Assembly (NCBI GenBank): GCA_030608765.1
Contig: JAUWDN010000103.1
Coordinates: 1-5,617 of the forward strand
Source: Promethearchaeota archaeon
Lineage (GTDB): Archaea > Asgardarchaeota > Lokiarchaeia > Sigynarchaeales > SOKP01
Direction of reading: 5' to 3'
DNA: 5,617 nt
The notes under the pieces were generated by a model, which saw only the letters and a list, made by a program, of their open reading frames with translations, did not search any database and was not told where the DNA came from. A program made the translations under genes and the position numbers. Position 1 is the stretch's first letter; each line of letters starts with the position of its first letter. Positions 5,008 through 5,617 of this stretch are shown in pieces.

Positions 5008-5617
5008 TTAACTTATTTTTTTCCAAGGGTTTCCAAATAAAATAAAACTTGATATAGCTAAAGAGCTTTCTAAATCAATGCTTTTAGTACCCTCTTCAAC
5101 AGATAAATCTTTAAACGTCTGTTCTACAAGTTTAGTCATTTTGTTTGCCATACATGCTTGGCGAGCTTTCAGTAGAGAAACCCCTTGACTATGATGGTTA
5201 AATAAATTACTGTAAAAATTAGCTATTACTTCATTAGTCTCGTTATCAAAAATAGGGTAATTTCTAGAGATAATACCGATGATTCTATCGTAATCAAAAT
5301 TTTCAACAATTTCTCCAAATGTCCTTAAAACATTTCTTAACTTTTTTCCTTGTACGTCGTAAATTTGAGAATTGAAAAACAAAAAAGGTTGTAATCTAGA
5401 TTGACTTGATTGAATTGAATTATTAATGTCATTAAATGTAACAATCTCGTTATCGTTCGTTAGAAAAAAACTATCTCGAGGATTCCATTTAGAGTAAAAG
5501 ACATTTCCGACAAAATGAATGATATGGTTTGACCCACTTTCTATATGGGATAAAATATTATCTCGCGAAGAATCTATCCCTACTAAAATGGTAATCTGCC
5601 CTACTTCTTCTCGATTA
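5008..5617 (-). CDS. CHAT-domain (caspase-like) protein, C-terminal part, catalytic His and Cys replaced
   Basis: The minus frame ending at TAA 5008-5010 is open to the right edge (at least 202 codons), so the gene starts outside the window. The TTG at 5382-5380 falls inside the domain and is not the start. CHAT domains are cysteine peptidases of the caspase/separase clan. The fragment follows the family layout: IIHFVGNVFY (5494-5523) for the canonical IIHFAGHGFY, then P...SFFLTNDNEVIT, the strand PFLFFNSQ (5365-5388) for PLVFLNAC, then IIGIISRNYPIFDNE, FYSNLF...LLKAR, and the closing SSFILFGNP just before the stop. At the catalytic His the codon is Asn (5503-5505) and at the catalytic Cys it is Gln (5365-5367), so the domain is probably not a peptidase. 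The N-terminal part, often repeats or a sensor module, cannot be seen. The PLD-like gene follows 55 bases downstream. Confidence 0.82.
   Translation of the reverse strand, partial: NREEVGQITILVGIDSSRDNILSHIESGSNHIIHFVGNVFYSKWNPRDSFFLTNDNEIVTFNDINNSIQSSQSRLQPFLFFNSQIYDVQGKKLRNVLRTFGEIVENFDYDRIIGIISRNYPIFDNETNEVIANFYSNLFNHHSQGVSLLKARQACMANKMTKLVEQTFKDLSVEEGTKSIDLESSLAISSFILFGNPWKKIS

Noticed and set aside
5008..5382. A stand-alone 124-residue protein starting at TTG 5382
   Set aside because: The frame stays open upstream to the window edge and the upstream codons encode the N-terminal half of the same CHAT domain, so the TTG is an internal Leu codon within the strand leading to the catalytic Cys position.
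1..5617. CRISPR array, tRNA/rRNA, insertion sequence or attachment site
   Set aside because: No regularly spaced repeats, cloverleaf-like or rRNA-like segments, transposase motifs or flanking terminal repeats were seen on either strand.

Overview
The window is AT-rich, tightly packed and almost entirely minus-strand. It looks archaeal. Four of the five minus-strand genes have visible starts. All four begin with TTG or GTG, have AT-rich TATA-like boxes at archaeal spacing, and lack E. coli-type -35/-10 pairs. An MglA/Ras-superfamily small GTPase next to a DEAD-box RNA helicase in a low-GC archaeal background suggests an Asgard-type archaeon. That placement is an inference; no rRNA or other phylogenetic marker is present.

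Layout from left to right: (1) positions 1-92 may hold the last 29 codons of a plus-strand gene that converges on the rest. (2) 151-771, minus: MglA-like small GTPase with a good Shine-Dalgarno and a T8 tract after its stop. (3) 879-2036, minus: minimal-core DEAD-box RNA helicase with all canonical motifs. (4) 2167-4320, minus: 717-residue gamma-class amino-DNA methyltransferase with a C-terminal target-recognition region and no visible nuclease domain. (5) 4413-4952, minus: small protein with a textbook leucine zipper followed by a phospholipase-D-like (HKD-fold) domain whose HKD residues are missing. (6) 5008 to the right edge, minus: C-terminal ~200 residues of a CHAT (caspase-like) domain protein. 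Its frame stays open to the edge, so the TTG at 5382 is not its start. The catalytic His and Cys positions read Asn and Gln, which makes it a candidate pseudo-protease.

Genes 2 and 3 look like ordinary cell functions (signalling/polarity-type GTPase, RNA remodelling). Genes 4-6 have an accessory or defence-like flavour: a solitary DNA methylase beside two apparently catalytically dead enzyme folds, one carrying a dimerisation zipper. A joint role for these three is a hypothesis only. Gaps of 55-130 bases, most with their own TATA-like box, suggest several separate transcripts rather than one tight operon. No tRNA, rRNA, CRISPR array, insertion sequence or gene-free stretch over 300 bases was seen.
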